DNA from: Solidesulfovibrio sp.
GTDB taxonomy: Bacteria; Desulfobacterota; Desulfovibrionia; Desulfovibrionales; Desulfovibrionaceae
Length of the DNA stretch: 58,380 bases
Direction of reading: 5' to 3'
Assembly: GCF_029978005.1 (NCBI RefSeq)
Contig: NZ_JARKOZ010000056.1
Coordinates: 1 to 58,380, forward strand
Part shown: positions 57,978-58,380 of the stretch, piece by piece
Layout of the letters: every line of letters starts with the position of its first letter
Numbering within the stretch: the first letter of the stretch is position 1
Notes under the pieces: model-generated
Told to the model about the DNA's origin: nothing
Seen by the model: only the letters and a program-made list of their open reading frames with translations
Databases searched by the model: none
Position numbers and translations under genes: made by a program

Positions 57978-58379
57978 CTACGGATGGGACCGGGGGACGG
58001 GGAAGAAAAACGCGTCCACGCCCTCGCGCGGCGCGGCCCCGGGGTTTTCCCGGGGCGCGGTCTCGATCCAGTTGACTTTCCCGGCCAGGTGCTCGCGGGA
58101 AAGGACCTCGTGGAAGGCGGTCTGGCCGGCCCTGGGTTCCCCTTCCCGGCTGGCCCAGAGCATCTCGAAATAACGGGCGTAGGCGGCGAAGAGGCCGGGG
58201 CCCCGGGCGCGCTCCCCGCTCCAGGCCCCGCTGCCGGACCGCGCCGACAGGATGGTCCCGGCCTGCCACAGCCGGCCGCTGCCCGCGCCCGGCGTGTCGA
58301 GGTTGGAGGAGGTGACGTAGATGCGCCGCTGCTCCTCGTGGCCGGGCACGTCCAGGAGCATGAACTTGTTGTGCATGTC
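57978..58379 (-). CDS. PLD-domain protein, C-terminal part (cut by window edge)
   Basis: At least 133 residues. MHNKFMLLD is the H-x-K-x4-D half of an HKD motif, followed by YVTSSNLDTPGAGSG (the S-x-N strand). Phospholipase D/cardiolipin-synthase-like superfamily. The N-terminal part lies beyond the right edge. Confidence 0.75.
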   Translation of the reverse strand, partial: DMHNKFMLLDVPGHEEQRRIYVTSSNLDTPGAGSGRLWQAGTILSARSGSGAWSGERARGPGLFAAYARYFEMLWASREGEPRAGQTAFHEVLSREHLAGKVNWIETAPRENPGAAPREGVDAFFFPVPRSHP

Positions 58380-58380
58380 G

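Overview
The window looks like a chromosomal segment of a GC-rich Desulfovibrionales bacterium (inference from gene content and style: metK, panC, opgGH, two tRNA genes and many small accessory genes). It contains a complete-looking prophage of about 41 kb, from about 9,940 to 51,113. The prophage is inserted in the 3' half of a tRNA-Glu gene. A 47-bp direct repeat (9940-9986 and 51067-51113) marks attL and attR. The intact tRNA-Glu is rebuilt at the right end, and a tRNA-Gln lies upstream of it.

Left flank (1-9,939). This is a patchy accessory region. It holds the start of an IS5-family transposase cut by the window edge, a divergent HU-like protein, a small Cys-containing protein, a universal stress protein, a PhnB-type VOC protein and a decayed IS3-family element. 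These are followed by opgG-opgH (osmoregulated periplasmic glucan synthesis), a truncated PAS-domain ORF and a secreted PQQ-type sugar dehydrogenase. Two hairpin terminators facing the tRNA operon sit just before attL.

Prophage, left arm (10.1-40.0 kb, minus strand). One long lytic transcription unit starts at a cro-like promoter near 39,980 and runs leftward. Its order is Cro-like regulator, ribbon-helix-helix-like protein, a C5 cytosine methyltransferase with six internal repeats, MazG-like, replication proteins, VRR-NUC nuclease, lysis genes, terminase, portal, Bbp19/17/16-type capsid genes, T7-like tail tubular and internal virion proteins, and tail fibre. The structural genes resemble Bordetella podovirus BPP-1. 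The last tail gene encodes a C-type-lectin-like receptor-binding protein. Its 3' end is a variable repeat (VR). A 78-bp template-like repeat (TR) lies directly downstream. All 12 TR/VR differences fall at adenines of the TR coding strand, which is the signature of a diversity-generating retroelement (DGR). No reverse transcriptase or Avd gene is present in the prophage.

Prophage, right arm (40.0-51.0 kb, plus strand). An S24-type repressor is followed by cargo: an AT-rich membrane protein, a secreted PLD-type nuclease and a nucleoside deoxyribosyltransferase. A second operator-controlled promoter near 42,160 starts an operon encoding a near-perfect repeat protein, a PD-(D/E)XK exonuclease, RecT, small phage proteins, a tRNA-like structured RNA candidate, a sulfotransferase-like protein, an excisionase-like HTH protein and the tyrosine integrase. 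Four copies of TAGC-N6-GCTA sit at the two promoters and form a likely repressor operator set.

Right flank (51.1-58.4 kb). Host genes: tRNA-Glu, tRNA-Gln, a Rho-N-like small protein, a DUF721/DciA-like protein, metK, panC, a secreted hypothetical, a hexapeptide acyltransferase, two secreted hypotheticals and a PLD-domain protein cut by the window edge.
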